From positions 1 through 44,143 of the forward strand of contig NZ_VSRL01000052.1 of assembly GCF_012184385.1 (NCBI RefSeq): a DNA stretch of 44,143 nucleotides, read 5' to 3'. This document shows positions 35,037-43,045 of this stretch, piece by piece; position 1 is the first letter of the stretch, and every line of letters starts with the position of its first letter. The notes under the pieces are model-generated. The model was given only the letters and a program-made list of their open reading frames with translations. It was not told the origin of the DNA and did no database searches. The DNA is from Lentzea indica. GTDB taxonomy: Bacteria; Actinomycetota; Actinomycetes; Mycobacteriales; Pseudonocardiaceae. Position numbers and translations under genes: made by a program.

Positions 35037-36031
35037 CCGGTCCTGTGGCGACTCCTTCCGGCGACGGCTTCCTGACGACGTTCCTGTGGCGTGGGCCGGG
35101 GTCCGTCCGGTTCGAGCACTGGTCGCAGCCCGTCGAGCTGCAACGCCGCCAGGACAGCGACCTCTGGTACGCCGAGGTCGTCATGCCGGCGCGGTTTCGC
35201 GTGACGTATCACTTCTTTGACGGCGACGAGCACGCCGATCCGTTCAACCCGGCGAGTGCCGGTCCGAACCGGTCGATCTTCGCCACCCCGGACCTGGAAC
35301 CGCAGCCGCACTGGCCGGTCGTCGGGCCGGACGAGGTGCTGGACGTGCCGTCGCTGCGCATCCGCTGGAACGGCACGTTGGGGCGCAAGACGGTGCGCGT
35401 CCACCAGGGCGGCGAGCCCGTTGTCCTGCTGCTCGACGGTGACGACTGGATGTACGTGCACCCGGCCGTGGCCGCGTTCGAGTCGGCGGTGAAGAACGGC
35501 GAGATGCCCGCCGCCACCCTGGTTTTCCTGCCGACGCCCCGTGATCGGGACGCCGAGTACAGCGATCCCGCACTGTGGCAGGCGATCCGGGACGAGCTGC
35601 TGCCGTTGCTCGCGTCGAACGGCGTGACCGTGGACCCCTCCCGGTTCGTGGTCGCAGGCCAGAGCCTCGGCGGGCTCAGCGCGTTCCAGGCCGCACTGGA
35701 CTTCCCCTCGCTGGTGTCGCGGGTGGCGTGCCAGTCAGGATCGTTCTGGTGGACTCGTGATCTGCCGGATCACGGGCTCACGCTCGACGGCCCTGCCGGT
35801 GGTGACACCGCCGCACGCCTGCGTGACCGACCGGATCTGTCCGGTCTGCGCGTCGCGTTCGACGTCGGCGAGCACGAGCCGGCGATGCACCGGCATTGCG
35901 CGGCTGTGGAGGAGCTGACCTCGGCTGCGGGTGCGACCGTGCGCGTGAACCGCTCCCCCGCCGGGCACGACCGGGTCGGCTGGCGGCACGCGCTGGTCCG
36001 TGACGTCGCCTGGTTGCTCAGCGACCTGTGA
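35033..36031 (+). CDS. cchJ: Siderophore esterase-like alpha/beta hydrolase (enterochelin esterase family)
   Basis: 332 aa: an N-terminal Fes-type beta-sandwich domain (residues ~1-110, with RVTYHFFDGDEHADPFNPA), then an esterase domain. The nucleophile motif is AGQSLGGLSA (~205-214), and a likely triad His is in PAGHDRVGWRHAL near the C terminus. In the coelichelin cluster the homologue CchJ is proposed to act in release or cyclisation-type chemistry, because the NRPS has no thioesterase; cytoplasmic breakdown of the siderophore to free iron is the alternative. ATG overlaps the previous stop (ATGA). It is the last gene of the cch-like block. Confidence 0.88.
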   Translation: MTGPVATPSGDGFLTTFLWRGPGSVRFEHWSQPVELQRRQDSDLWYAEVVMPARFRVTYHFFDGDEHADPFNPASAGPNRSIFATPDLEPQPHWPVVGPDEVLDVPSLRIRWNGTLGRKTVRVHQGGEPVVLLLDGDDWMYVHPAVAAFESAVKNGEMPAATLVFLPTPRDRDAEYSDPALWQAIRDELLPLLASNGVTVDPSRFVVAGQSLGGLSAFQAALDFPSLVSRVACQSGSFWWTRDLPDHGLTLDGPAGGDTAARLRDRPDLSGLRVAFDVGEHEPAMHRHCAAVEELTSAAGATVRVNRSPAGHDRVGWRHALVRDVAWLLSDL

Positions 36032-36054
36032 CCTGATCCGGCAGGCTGTGCGGC

Positions 36055-36447
36055 ATGACCGAACCTCCGGTGATCTCAGTGATGCTGATCGTTCCGGACG
36101 CCGACGCCGCGGTCTCCTGGTACAAGGCGGCGTTGGGCGCCTCTGAGCTGTGGAACCTCGGCGGCGTGGCCGGCCTGCAGATCGGAGGCGCGCCCTTCTT
36201 CCTCCACGAGGTCAATCCCGACAATCCCGCGGAGACCAGTCCCGGCGGCGTCACGAACGTGCGCATCGAGGTCTTCACCGACGACCCCGACGGCTTCATC
36301 GCCCGTGCCGTTGCCGCCGGAGCCGTTCAGGGTTCGGCGGTCGTGGGCCATCAGATGCCGTGGGGAACGCACCGGCAAGGTGGCTTCACAGACCCGTTCG
36401 GGCACAAATGGTCCGTCGGCGACAGGTCACCGTTCCTAAATCAGTGA
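36055..36447 (+). CDS. VOC-superfamily (glyoxalase/PhnB-like) protein
   Basis: 130 aa with the paired beta-alpha-beta-beta-beta pattern of VOC proteins: VISVMLIVPDADAAVSWYKA at the start and GFTDPFGHKWSVGDR at the end. The FGHKW segment is typical of PhnB/YcjJ-like members without known activity. It starts 23 bases after the esterase gene and may be carried on the siderophore transcript, but there is no functional link that I know of. An IS607 element follows immediately after its stop, so the native terminator may have been displaced. Confidence 0.85.
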   Translation: MTEPPVISVMLIVPDADAAVSWYKAALGASELWNLGGVAGLQIGGAPFFLHEVNPDNPAETSPGGVTNVRIEVFTDDPDGFIARAVAAGAVQGSAVVGHQMPWGTHRQGGFTDPFGHKWSVGDRSPFLNQ

Positions 36448-38080
36448 GCAGGAGTGAGTCTTGGACCCAAACCTGGTCAACTGGCGCAGCCCGAACGGTT
36501 TTGGATGCGCTGGTCGCCTGTGTTCCTGCCGTGTCCGGCTGCACGGATCGTGTCCGTGGTCCGGATACGCGGGGACGGGTTCCCTCACGCCCCTGGTTAC
36601 ACGGTCCGGCCTGGGCGGTCCGATGCCCACGGCGATCGCTCTGGTCGTCGTGGGGCGGTGCCGTCCGTCGCCGGATCGGATACCCGAGGGCGCGTCGCCC
36701 GATCGCCACCGAGGCGGCGGCGTGTCGGGAAGTCTGCCGTTTCTTGCTGGTCAGCGGCTTTTGCCAGTGCTGTGCGCCCCACATCGACGTGTAGGCGGGG
36801 TCGACGGCGATCACGCTGATACCGGCCTCCGCACACATCGACAGCAGGCGGGCGCGGAGTTTGCCGGTGGGCATGCCCGAGATGAGCTGCCGGAACGGCT
36901 TGCGGCGGCCGTGCTTCTCACGGGTCTTGCTGTCGGTGAAGTCGAGGTCTTCGATCGCGATGGCCTGCACACCGGTCGCCCTGGCCCAGTGCAGGAGGCG
37001 GGTGAGGGCGTGGCGGAGCTGGGCGTCACGATGGTTCGCGGCTCCGGTCAGGTCGTAGCCGAAGCGGCGGGGCGCACCCATCGGGTTGCCGTGAGAGTCG
37101 AGCAGCCAGGCGGCCAGGTGGTCGGCGTTGGTGTCCACGCCGATCACGCCTGCGGCCCGCAGCGCGTCCAGAGGGACCACGGGGAGGTCTTTGCGGGTCC
37201 AGGAGGCGTCGAGGTACCAGCGGCCACGGGCCACGTCGAGGTGGATGCGGTAGGCCACCGCCCGGTTGGCTTCGATCCGATCGCGCCACTCATCGCCCCG
37301 GTGCGGGAACGCGACCTTCGCAGCGAGGACGTACCGGCTGTGCTTGCTGTTGGCCAGGTGGGCGAGCGGGGCGGGCAGCTTGATCACGACTTCGCCGTCG
37401 GGGGTGACGCGGATCGTCTCGTTCCCGTGGCGTTTGCCGGACTCGCCGTCAGCGGTCAGGAACCAGCGGGACGCTTCCCACTCCGCACACCATCGGGCCT
37501 CGGTCTTCTGGGCCGCGGTGAGGTTGTGCCGCTGGTGCAGCAGGCGACGGCCGCCGCGCACGACGGAGACCTTTCCGGTTTCCCGCTCGGCGCGTACCTG
37601 CTCGTAACGGTCTTCGAGGATCGCCAGGCGGCGGGACTTCTGGAACCACTCGCCCTTGCCGCGGTAGCCACCGGGCTTGCCCCGGCTTCCCTTCTCGCCG
37701 ATCGGCAAGGACAGGCGGTGCCGCAGAGTGCGGATACCGGCGTCCAGAGACCGCAGGTGCGCGTGCTGGGCACGGCGGGACAGCCCCCACTGATCGTGGG
37801 TGTTGGAGGTGACCGAACCGGCCCACCGCGACGACGAGGCGGCCGTCAGATCCCGCTTACGGGCGGCCCACGTGTCGGTGCAGTGGTCCAAGCCGTCGCG
37901 GCAACGCCGGGCCAGATCAGCGGAGGCGAGGCGCCCCATGTGCTCGCCGACCAGACGCAAGACCTTCTCGTCCTGCGCGGTCAGGCCCTTGAGACGGCCG
38001 CGTACCGACACGCCCGAAGGGCCGTCGGCGACGAACGGGCGGGAGACCTCCCGCAGCGGCTTCGTGGCCAGCTCAACCAC
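36386..38080 (-). CDS. tnpB: IS607-type TnpB-like protein, lacking zinc ribbon
   Basis: 564 aa. GTG 38080 overlaps the tnpA stop (GTGGTTGA), the usual arrangement. RuvC-I Asp is seen in VIGVDTNADHLA and RuvC-II Glu in AIAIEDLDF. The AVDPAYTSMWGAQHW block is where TnpB normally has PAYTSQ followed by two CxxC pairs; here no zinc ribbon exists. The canonical D-x-NAA motif with the third catalytic Asp appears as RHAAASVAIG. TnpB proteins are RNA-guided nucleases; this one may be inactive, or use a relocated acidic residue. The C-terminal ~100 residues are unconserved, and the final ~20 codons run beyond the element's edge into the antisense of the VOC gene. Confidence 0.85.
   Translation of the reverse strand: MVELATKPLREVSRPFVADGPSGVSVRGRLKGLTAQDEKVLRLVGEHMGRLASADLARRCRDGLDHCTDTWAARKRDLTAASSSRWAGSVTSNTHDQWGLSRRAQHAHLRSLDAGIRTLRHRLSLPIGEKGSRGKPGGYRGKGEWFQKSRRLAILEDRYEQVRAERETGKVSVVRGGRRLLHQRHNLTAAQKTEARWCAEWEASRWFLTADGESGKRHGNETIRVTPDGEVVIKLPAPLAHLANSKHSRYVLAAKVAFPHRGDEWRDRIEANRAVAYRIHLDVARGRWYLDASWTRKDLPVVPLDALRAAGVIGVDTNADHLAAWLLDSHGNPMGAPRRFGYDLTGAANHRDAQLRHALTRLLHWARATGVQAIAIEDLDFTDSKTREKHGRRKPFRQLISGMPTGKLRARLLSMCAEAGISVIAVDPAYTSMWGAQHWQKPLTSKKRQTSRHAAASVAIGRRALGYPIRRRTAPPHDDQSDRRGHRTAQAGPCNQGREGTRPRVSGPRTRSVQPDTAGTQATSASKTVRAAPVDQVWVQDSLLLTDLGTVTCRRRTICARTGL
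36534..36565 (-). ncRNA. Nested hairpin in tnpB 3' region, candidate omega-RNA element
   Basis: TCCGG and CCGGA (outer) enclose CACGGA-TCGTG-TCCGTG (inner 6-bp stem). It lies inside the 3' third of the tnpB frame, about 85 bases from the element's left edge, where TnpB guide RNAs overlap the gene end and read out of the element. The structure is seen; the role is inferred. Confidence 0.3.
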
Positions 38081-38648
38081 GCTCTGCGGCCTCCAGCGCC
38101 TTCTTGGCGCGGTTCTTCGCCGAACGACGCCCATACAGGCGAGCGCACAACGACGTCAGCACCTCGACCATGTCCCGCACCAGATCGTCCTCGACCTCGC
38201 CCTCGTCGAGGATCAGCAGCCGCCGACCGGACGCCGACAAGGCGGCCTCGACCAACTCGACGTTCATCCGCCCCAGCCGATCCGAGCGCTCAACCACCAC
38301 AGTGGTCACCCGCGGATCCGCCAACAGGCGCCGAGCCTTCGTCCGTGATCCGTTCATGCCCGAGCCGACCTCGGCCTCGACCCGCACAACAGGATCGCCG
38401 AGACCGGCCGCCCACGACGACAAGCGTGCCACCTGCCGATCCAGATCGGCTTTCTGATCATGCGAGGACACGCGGGCATACAAACCCAACCCGCCCAGCG
38501 ACACAGTCGACGCATTGCCTTCGGCATTCACCAGGATCATCCGCGGGCCGACCCGCTCCGCCGGCACCGGCAACGTTCCCTCACGGAACCAGCGATACGC
38601 GGTCTGCGGATGCACACCCTGCGCCCTCGCCCACTCCGTCAAGTTCAC
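38073..38648 (-). CDS. tnpA: IS607-family serine recombinase (TnpA)
   Basis: 191 aa with a MerR-like helix-turn-helix at the N terminus (NLTEWARAQGVHPQTAYRWF) and a serine-recombinase catalytic domain. The catalytic Ser lies in GLYARVSSHDQ, and the DRLGRMN block follows. This order, DNA-binding domain first, is diagnostic for IS607. GTG 38648 gives the family's usual N terminus; the frame extends to 38672. It moves the element through a circular intermediate. All catalytic motifs look intact. Confidence 0.9.
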   Translation of the reverse strand: MNLTEWARAQGVHPQTAYRWFREGTLPVPAERVGPRMILVNAEGNASTVSLGGLGLYARVSSHDQKADLDRQVARLSSWAAGLGDPVVRVEAEVGSGMNGSRTKARRLLADPRVTTVVVERSDRLGRMNVELVEAALSASGRRLLILDEGEVEDDLVRDMVEVLTSLCARLYGRRSAKNRAKKALEAAERG

Positions 38649-38660
38649 GACACGATCATA

Positions 38661-38690
38661 ACACTCACTCAATCGCTCTTACACTCACTC
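38661..38690. repeat. Direct repeat ACACTCACTC upstream of tnpA
   Basis: ACACTCACTC at 38661-38670 and again at 38681-38690, exactly 20 bp apart (two helical turns). The complement of its core occurs at the other edge of the element (36452-36459). Likely TnpA binding sites or overlapping promoter elements. Confidence 0.5.
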
Positions 38691-38715
38691 ATACGACCTT
38701 GGAACGAGCAGTTGA

Positions 38716-39048
38716 TCACCCCTGCGCTGATTGCAGCGGCCACACCTCCACCACTCCGTGAGCGACCGCGCACGGAGTGTTCGACACGAGCTCGATGGCC
38801 TCGTCCAACGTCGCGGCCTCGATGATCGCGAAGCCCGCGATCGGGAGAGCTGCTTGCAGGAACGCGCCGTTCTCCACAGTGGTCCCGGCGTTGTCATGGT
38901 TGCGCACCTGCACTGGTGAGCCGGCAATTCCCATCTCCACTCCCGCTGCGCGCAACCGTTCGTCGTGCGCGTGCGCCTTGTCGCGAACGGACGCGTCCGT
39001 TTGGTCGTAGCCCTCGCGGTCGCCGTAGCCGATGGTCACGAACTTCAT
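38716..39048 (-). CDS. YCII/DGPF-domain protein
   Basis: 110 aa, a complete YCII-fold protein beginning MKFVTIGYGDREGY and carrying the family's IEAATLDEAIELVSNTPCA segment with gene-end HGVVEVWPL. ATG 39048 is preceded by an excellent GAGGAGGT. Family members are small dimeric proteins of uncertain function, often beside ECF sigma genes; none is adjacent here. The IS607 element lies just beyond its 3' end and leaves the gene intact. Confidence 0.85.
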   Translation of the reverse strand: MKFVTIGYGDREGYDQTDASVRDKAHAHDERLRAAGVEMGIAGSPVQVRNHDNAGTTVENGAFLQAALPIAGFAIIEAATLDEAIELVSNTPCAVAHGVVEVWPLQSAQG

Positions 39049-39217
39049 CGCTCTACCTCCTCGATCCGGACTCTTCAGCGATGCCGACTCGGGTGGCGCT
39101 TCAAACTCATCGACCCGTTCACCCAGTGTTCATCTCACGATTGCGACGACCGCCCCTGAAACACCGTCGAAGTGACGAAAGATCTGTTCTCCGAACGGGT
39201 TTCAGCAGGGGTGGACA
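39049..39217. other. Divergent intergenic region, YCII gene / TelA operon
   Basis: 169 bases between two diverging genes hold the leader of each. The YCII Shine-Dalgarno GAGGAGGT is at the left end and AGGGG for the GTG at 39218 is at the right end. I see no operator or hairpin that I would defend. Confidence 0.4.
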
Positions 39218-40291
39218 GTGAAGAGAACGCTCGGCATCGGTCTCGCGGTCGTGCTGCTGGTGGGTGTGGTGACCGCCATCGTCCTGGGGCAGGGCGGCGA
39301 CGCACCGGCCCGGCTCGAGACGGTGCGCGGCGTGATCGGTTCGGAGAAGCTCGCCTTCTTCGCGGACCAGCGGGTCAAGGACGTGTTCGCGAAGCACGGG
39401 CTCAAGGTCGAGGTGGATCCGGCCGGATCGCGGCAGATCGCGACGGCCACCGACCTGAACTCGTACGACTTCGCGTTCCCCTCTTCCGCGCCGGCGGCCG
39501 AGAAGATCCAGCGCGACCGCAAGGCGGCGCGGACGTACGCGCCGTTCTCGTCGCCGATGGTGATCGCCACGTTCGACCCGATCATCGAGCTGCTGACCAA
39601 GGCGGGGGTGGTCAAGCCGGGGCCGGGCTACCAGACGTTCGACGTGCAGGCGTACCTGGACCTCGCGGGCAAGGCCACGCGGTGGGACCAGCTGCCGGGC
39701 AACACCTCCTACCCGGCGCGCAAGAACCTGCTGGTCACCACGACCGATCCCCGTGACTCGAACTCGGCGGCGATGTACCTGGCGATCACGTCGTTCGTCG
39801 CGAACGGCGGGGTGGTGTCGTCGCAGGAGGCCGAGGTCAAGGTCCTCCCGGCGGTGTCGAAGCTGTTCCTGGACCAGGGCTACACGCAGAGCAGCACCGA
39901 GGGGCCGTTCGAGGACTACCTGTCCGCGGGCATGGGCAAAACGCCGCTGGTGCTGGCTTACGAGGCGCAGTTCGTCGACCGGGTGGTGCGGGGCGACTCG
40001 ACGATCCGGCCGGACATGAAGCTGCTCTACCCGGCGCCGACGGTGCTGTCCAAGCACACGCTGGTGCCGTTGCGCGAGGCAGGAGACCGCGTCGGGCAGC
40101 TTCTCTCGACCGATGCCGAACTGGGCAAGCTCGCCGCGACGTTCGGGTTCCGCACGGCCGATCCCAAGCACTTCAACGACATCGTCAAGGAGAAGAACCT
40201 GACCGTGCCGCAGACGATCGTGGACGTCGTCGAACCGCCCGCGCACGAGACGCTGGAGCGGATGCTCGAAGCGATCGCGAAGCAGTACTGA
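39218..40291 (+). CDS. Membrane-anchored substrate-binding-protein-like protein of a TelA/VWA operon
   Basis: 357 aa. Residues 4-26 form a signal-anchor helix (LGIGLAVVLLVGVVTAIVLG) with no lipobox Cys. The rest resembles a type-2 periplasmic binding protein: ETVRGVIGSEKLAFFAD opens the fold and DFAFPSSAPAAEKI follows. It appears paralogous to the N-terminal part of the protein at 41432 (GVLRVLAGSELADLQPV and FDAVWFSSNRYLE). No ABC permease is nearby, so it may sense rather than import. GTG 39218 has AGGGG 9 bases upstream. It leads a four-gene block with gaps of 1 base or overlaps. Confidence 0.75.
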   Translation: MKRTLGIGLAVVLLVGVVTAIVLGQGGDAPARLETVRGVIGSEKLAFFADQRVKDVFAKHGLKVEVDPAGSRQIATATDLNSYDFAFPSSAPAAEKIQRDRKAARTYAPFSSPMVIATFDPIIELLTKAGVVKPGPGYQTFDVQAYLDLAGKATRWDQLPGNTSYPARKNLLVTTTDPRDSNSAAMYLAITSFVANGGVVSSQEAEVKVLPAVSKLFLDQGYTQSSTEGPFEDYLSAGMGKTPLVLAYEAQFVDRVVRGDSTIRPDMKLLYPAPTVLSKHTLVPLREAGDRVGQLLSTDAELGKLAATFGFRTADPKHFNDIVKEKNLTVPQTIVDVVEPPAHETLERMLEAIAKQY

Positions 40292-40292
40292 C

Positions 40293-41435
40293 ATGTCCGA
40301 TTTCGTTCTGACGCCACCGGATCCCGTAGAGCCCGTGCCGGTCGACCGCGCGGCCGGGCTGATCCCTGTCTCCGACGAGGGCAAGGTCGAGCTTTCCGAG
40401 AAGGCTGTCGCCTTCATCGACTCGTTGAACGCGGTCGACCCGCAGTCGCCGGACTTCAGCCGGATCGTCGACGAGGCGCTCGTGCTCGGCGAGGCGGAGA
40501 TGCGGGTGGCGGCCCAGATCGCGGGCCGGTTGCTGGACCGCACGCTCGCGTCCGTGTCGTCGCCTCATTCCGCTCAGATGTCCGTCAGTTTGACCGAGCT
40601 CCGCCGGTCCGTGCGCGAGCTGGATCCGCAGGACCTGTCCAAGCTGACCGGCCGCAAGATCCTCGGGTTCCTCCCCGGCGGCAACGCGGCTCGTGGCCTG
40701 CTGGCACGGCTTCGAGCGGCCGACGAACCGGTCAACCGGATCGTGTTGAAGCTCCGGTCCGGCCAGGACTCGCTGAAGCGCGACAACGCGGCCATCAAGG
40801 GCGAGCGGCAGCGGTTGTGGGACCTGATGACCAAGCTGTCGCAGGACGCGGCGCTCGCCGCCGAGATGGACGAGGCGGTCGGACGACAGGTCGCGATCCT
40901 CGACCTGTCCGATCCGGGACGTGCCAACGCGTTGCGCGCCGACGTGCTGTTCGGTCTGCGGCAACGGCACCAGGACCTGCTGACCCAGCTCGCGGTGTGC
41001 GCGCAGGGGTACATGGCGCTGGACGTGGTGCGCCGCAACAACGACGAGCTGATCAAGGGCATCGAACGCGCGGTCAGCACGACCGTCACGGCGTTGCGGA
41101 TCGGCGTGGCGGTCGCGGCGGCACTGGCCGGACAGCGCGAGGTGATCGACCAGGTCGACGCCGTGCGCGGGCTCACCGACTCGATCCTGCGCTCGAACGC
41201 GACGCTGATGTCGGTGCAGGGAGAGGACATCCAGCGCATCGCGTCGACACCGGCGGTCGGCATCGAGGCGGTGCGGACCTCGTTCGACCAGATCTACGCG
41301 GCGATCGACGCGATCGACACGTTCAAGGCCCGCGCGGCCGACTCGATGTCCAGCACCGTGACCGCGCTGGACGCCGAGATCCGGCGCGCCCACGACCACC
41401 TGAGCCGCGTCCGCGGCGCCGAGGAGCAAGCATGA
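40293..41435 (+). CDS. TelA-family (toxic anion resistance) protein
   Basis: 380 aa, soluble, mostly helical, in the TelA family (PF05816 type), which was first linked to tellurite resistance but whose biochemical role is unresolved. Visible landmarks are FLPGGNAARGLLARL near 125 and long amphipathic helices thereafter, including LFGLRQRHQDLLTQLAVCAQ near 225. It starts one base after the upstream stop and its own stop overlaps the next start (ATGA). It would act in the cytoplasm beneath the exported partners. Confidence 0.85.
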   Translation: MSDFVLTPPDPVEPVPVDRAAGLIPVSDEGKVELSEKAVAFIDSLNAVDPQSPDFSRIVDEALVLGEAEMRVAAQIAGRLLDRTLASVSSPHSAQMSVSLTELRRSVRELDPQDLSKLTGRKILGFLPGGNAARGLLARLRAADEPVNRIVLKLRSGQDSLKRDNAAIKGERQRLWDLMTKLSQDAALAAEMDEAVGRQVAILDLSDPGRANALRADVLFGLRQRHQDLLTQLAVCAQGYMALDVVRRNNDELIKGIERAVSTTVTALRIGVAVAAALAGQREVIDQVDAVRGLTDSILRSNATLMSVQGEDIQRIASTPAVGIEAVRTSFDQIYAAIDAIDTFKARAADSMSSTVTALDAEIRRAHDHLSRVRGAEEQA

Positions 41436-43045
41436 TCCGCCGCCTCATCCCCGCAGTGGCCGCCCTGGTGCTGCTGGCGGGATGTTCCGACGAAGCCGAT
41501 CCGTCCAGACCGGTCGGCGACCCGGCACCGGGCGTCCTGCGAGTGCTGGCCGGCAGCGAGCTGGCCGACCTGCAGCCCGTCCTCGACGAGGCCGCTCGCG
41601 CGACGGGCATCTCCGTGAAGTTCAGCTTCACCGGCACCATCGAGGGCGCGGAGAAGGTCGCGAGCGGCGCCGCCGAACAGGGCTTCGACGCCGTCTGGTT
41701 CTCCTCCAACCGCTACCTCGAACTCGTGCCGGAGGCCCAGAAACGGCTCGGCACCCCCTCCAAGGTGATGTCCTCCCCCGTCGTGCTGGGCCTGCCCGCC
41801 GCGAAGGTCAAAGACCTCGGCTGGGACACCAAACGCGTCGGCTGGACGGAGATCGCCGAAGCCGCCGGGGCCCAGAAGTTCACCTACGGCATGACCGACC
41901 CGTCCGCCTCCAACTCGGGCTTCTCCGCGCTGGTCGGAGTCGCGGCGGCGCTGTCAGGTTCTGGCTCTGCACTCGACGCTGCCAAGATCAACGCGGTCGC
42001 GCCGCAGCTCAAGCAGTTCTTCTCGGCGCAGAAGCTGTCGGCGGGCTCGTCCGGCTGGCTGTCCGAGGCCTACGCGAGGCGCGCCAAGGGCGAGGACCCC
42101 GGCGCCAAAGTGGACGGTCTGATCAACTACGAGTCGGTGTTGTTGTCGCTCAACGCCACGCTGCCCGAGCCGTTGACGCTGGTCTACCCGAGCGACGGTG
42201 TGGTGACCGCGGACTACCCGCTGACCCTGCTCACGTCCGCGACCTCGGAAGCCCGTGAGGCGCACCAGAAGCTGTCGGACCACCTGCGCGGCGCCGACGT
42301 CCAGCGGAAGATCATGGACACCACACACCGCCGGCCTGCCGTGCCGCAGGTGCAGCCGGACGCGAAGTTCGCCGTGAAGGACCTCGTCGAACTGCCGTTC
42401 CCCGGCAGCCAGTCCGCTGTGGACGGTCTGATCACCACGTACTTCGACCAGCTTCGGCGTCCGTCCCGCACGCTCTACGTGCTCGACACGTCCGGCTCCA
42501 TGCAGGGCGACCGCATCGACGGTCTCAGGCAGGCACTGGTGGGCCTGACGGGCGCGGACGAGTCGCTCGCCGGCAAGTTCAACAGGTTCCACGGCCGCGA
42601 GCAGGTGACGTTGCTGCCGTTCAGCAGCACCGCGCACCCGGCGTTGAAGTACGAGGTGCCGGCGAACGACCCGCGCCCGATCCTCGACCAGATCCGCACC
42701 ACCGCCACCTCGCTGGACGCGTCCGGCGGCACGGCGATCTACAGCAGCCTGCGCGGCGGCTACGACGTGCTGCGCGAGCAGATCAACGCCGACCCCGACC
42801 GGTTCACGTCGATCGTGCTGATGACCGACGGCGAGAACACCGGCTCCGAGGACGTCAACGACTTCACCGCGTTCCACGCCGGTCTGCCGCAGAACCTCAA
42901 GGGCATCCCGATCTTCCCGGTGCTGTTCGGCGAGAGCGCGACGGCCGAGATGGAACAGGTGGCGAAGATGAGCGGCGGCAAGGTGTTCGACGCCCGCAGC
43001 CGGTCGCTTTCCGCGGCCTTCAAGGAGATCCGTGGCTACCAGTAA
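41432..43045 (+). CDS. Lipoprotein with substrate-binding domain fused to a VWA domain
   Basis: 537 aa. A lipoprotein signal ends VLLAGC (Cys ~20). Residues ~35-320 form a binding-protein-like domain (LRVLAGSELADLQP, FTGTIEGAEKV, GMTDPSASNSGFSAL). Residues ~345-530 form a von Willebrand A domain whose metal site is complete: DTSGSMQGD, then a Thr in GGTAIYSS and Asp in LMTDGENTG. The domain pair suggests an extracytoplasmic ligand sensor that binds a partner through a metal ion (inference). ATG 41432 overlaps the telA stop; the frame is open far upstream but the signal peptide fixes the start. Confidence 0.85.
   Translation: MIRRLIPAVAALVLLAGCSDEADPSRPVGDPAPGVLRVLAGSELADLQPVLDEAARATGISVKFSFTGTIEGAEKVASGAAEQGFDAVWFSSNRYLELVPEAQKRLGTPSKVMSSPVVLGLPAAKVKDLGWDTKRVGWTEIAEAAGAQKFTYGMTDPSASNSGFSALVGVAAALSGSGSALDAAKINAVAPQLKQFFSAQKLSAGSSGWLSEAYARRAKGEDPGAKVDGLINYESVLLSLNATLPEPLTLVYPSDGVVTADYPLTLLTSATSEAREAHQKLSDHLRGADVQRKIMDTTHRRPAVPQVQPDAKFAVKDLVELPFPGSQSAVDGLITTYFDQLRRPSRTLYVLDTSGSMQGDRIDGLRQALVGLTGADESLAGKFNRFHGREQVTLLPFSSTAHPALKYEVPANDPRPILDQIRTTATSLDASGGTAIYSSLRGGYDVLREQINADPDRFTSIVLMTDGENTGSEDVNDFTAFHAGLPQNLKGIPIFPVLFGESATAEMEQVAKMSGGKVFDARSRSLSAAFKEIRGYQ

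Larger units (their letters stand above)
36448..38700 (-). mobile_element. IS607-family element (tnpA + tnpB)
   Basis: Adjacent serine-recombinase (tnpA) and TnpB genes on the minus strand define an IS607-type element. Edges are approximate: the left lies at or just after the VOC stop (36447), the right between the tnpA promoter and the YCII gene (38716). GAGTGAGT occurs near the left edge (36452-36459), and its complement ACTCACTC occurs twice near the right edge (38663-38670 and 38683-38690). IS607 elements make no target duplication and lack long inverted repeats, so exact ends need comparison with an empty site. Confidence 0.75.

Noticed and set aside
36721..36860. A zinc-ribbon in TnpB that might be hidden by a frameshift
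   Set aside because: I looked at the other two frames around the PAYTS block and saw no pair of CxxC motifs; the continuing frame is open and reads like the actinobacterial variant family.
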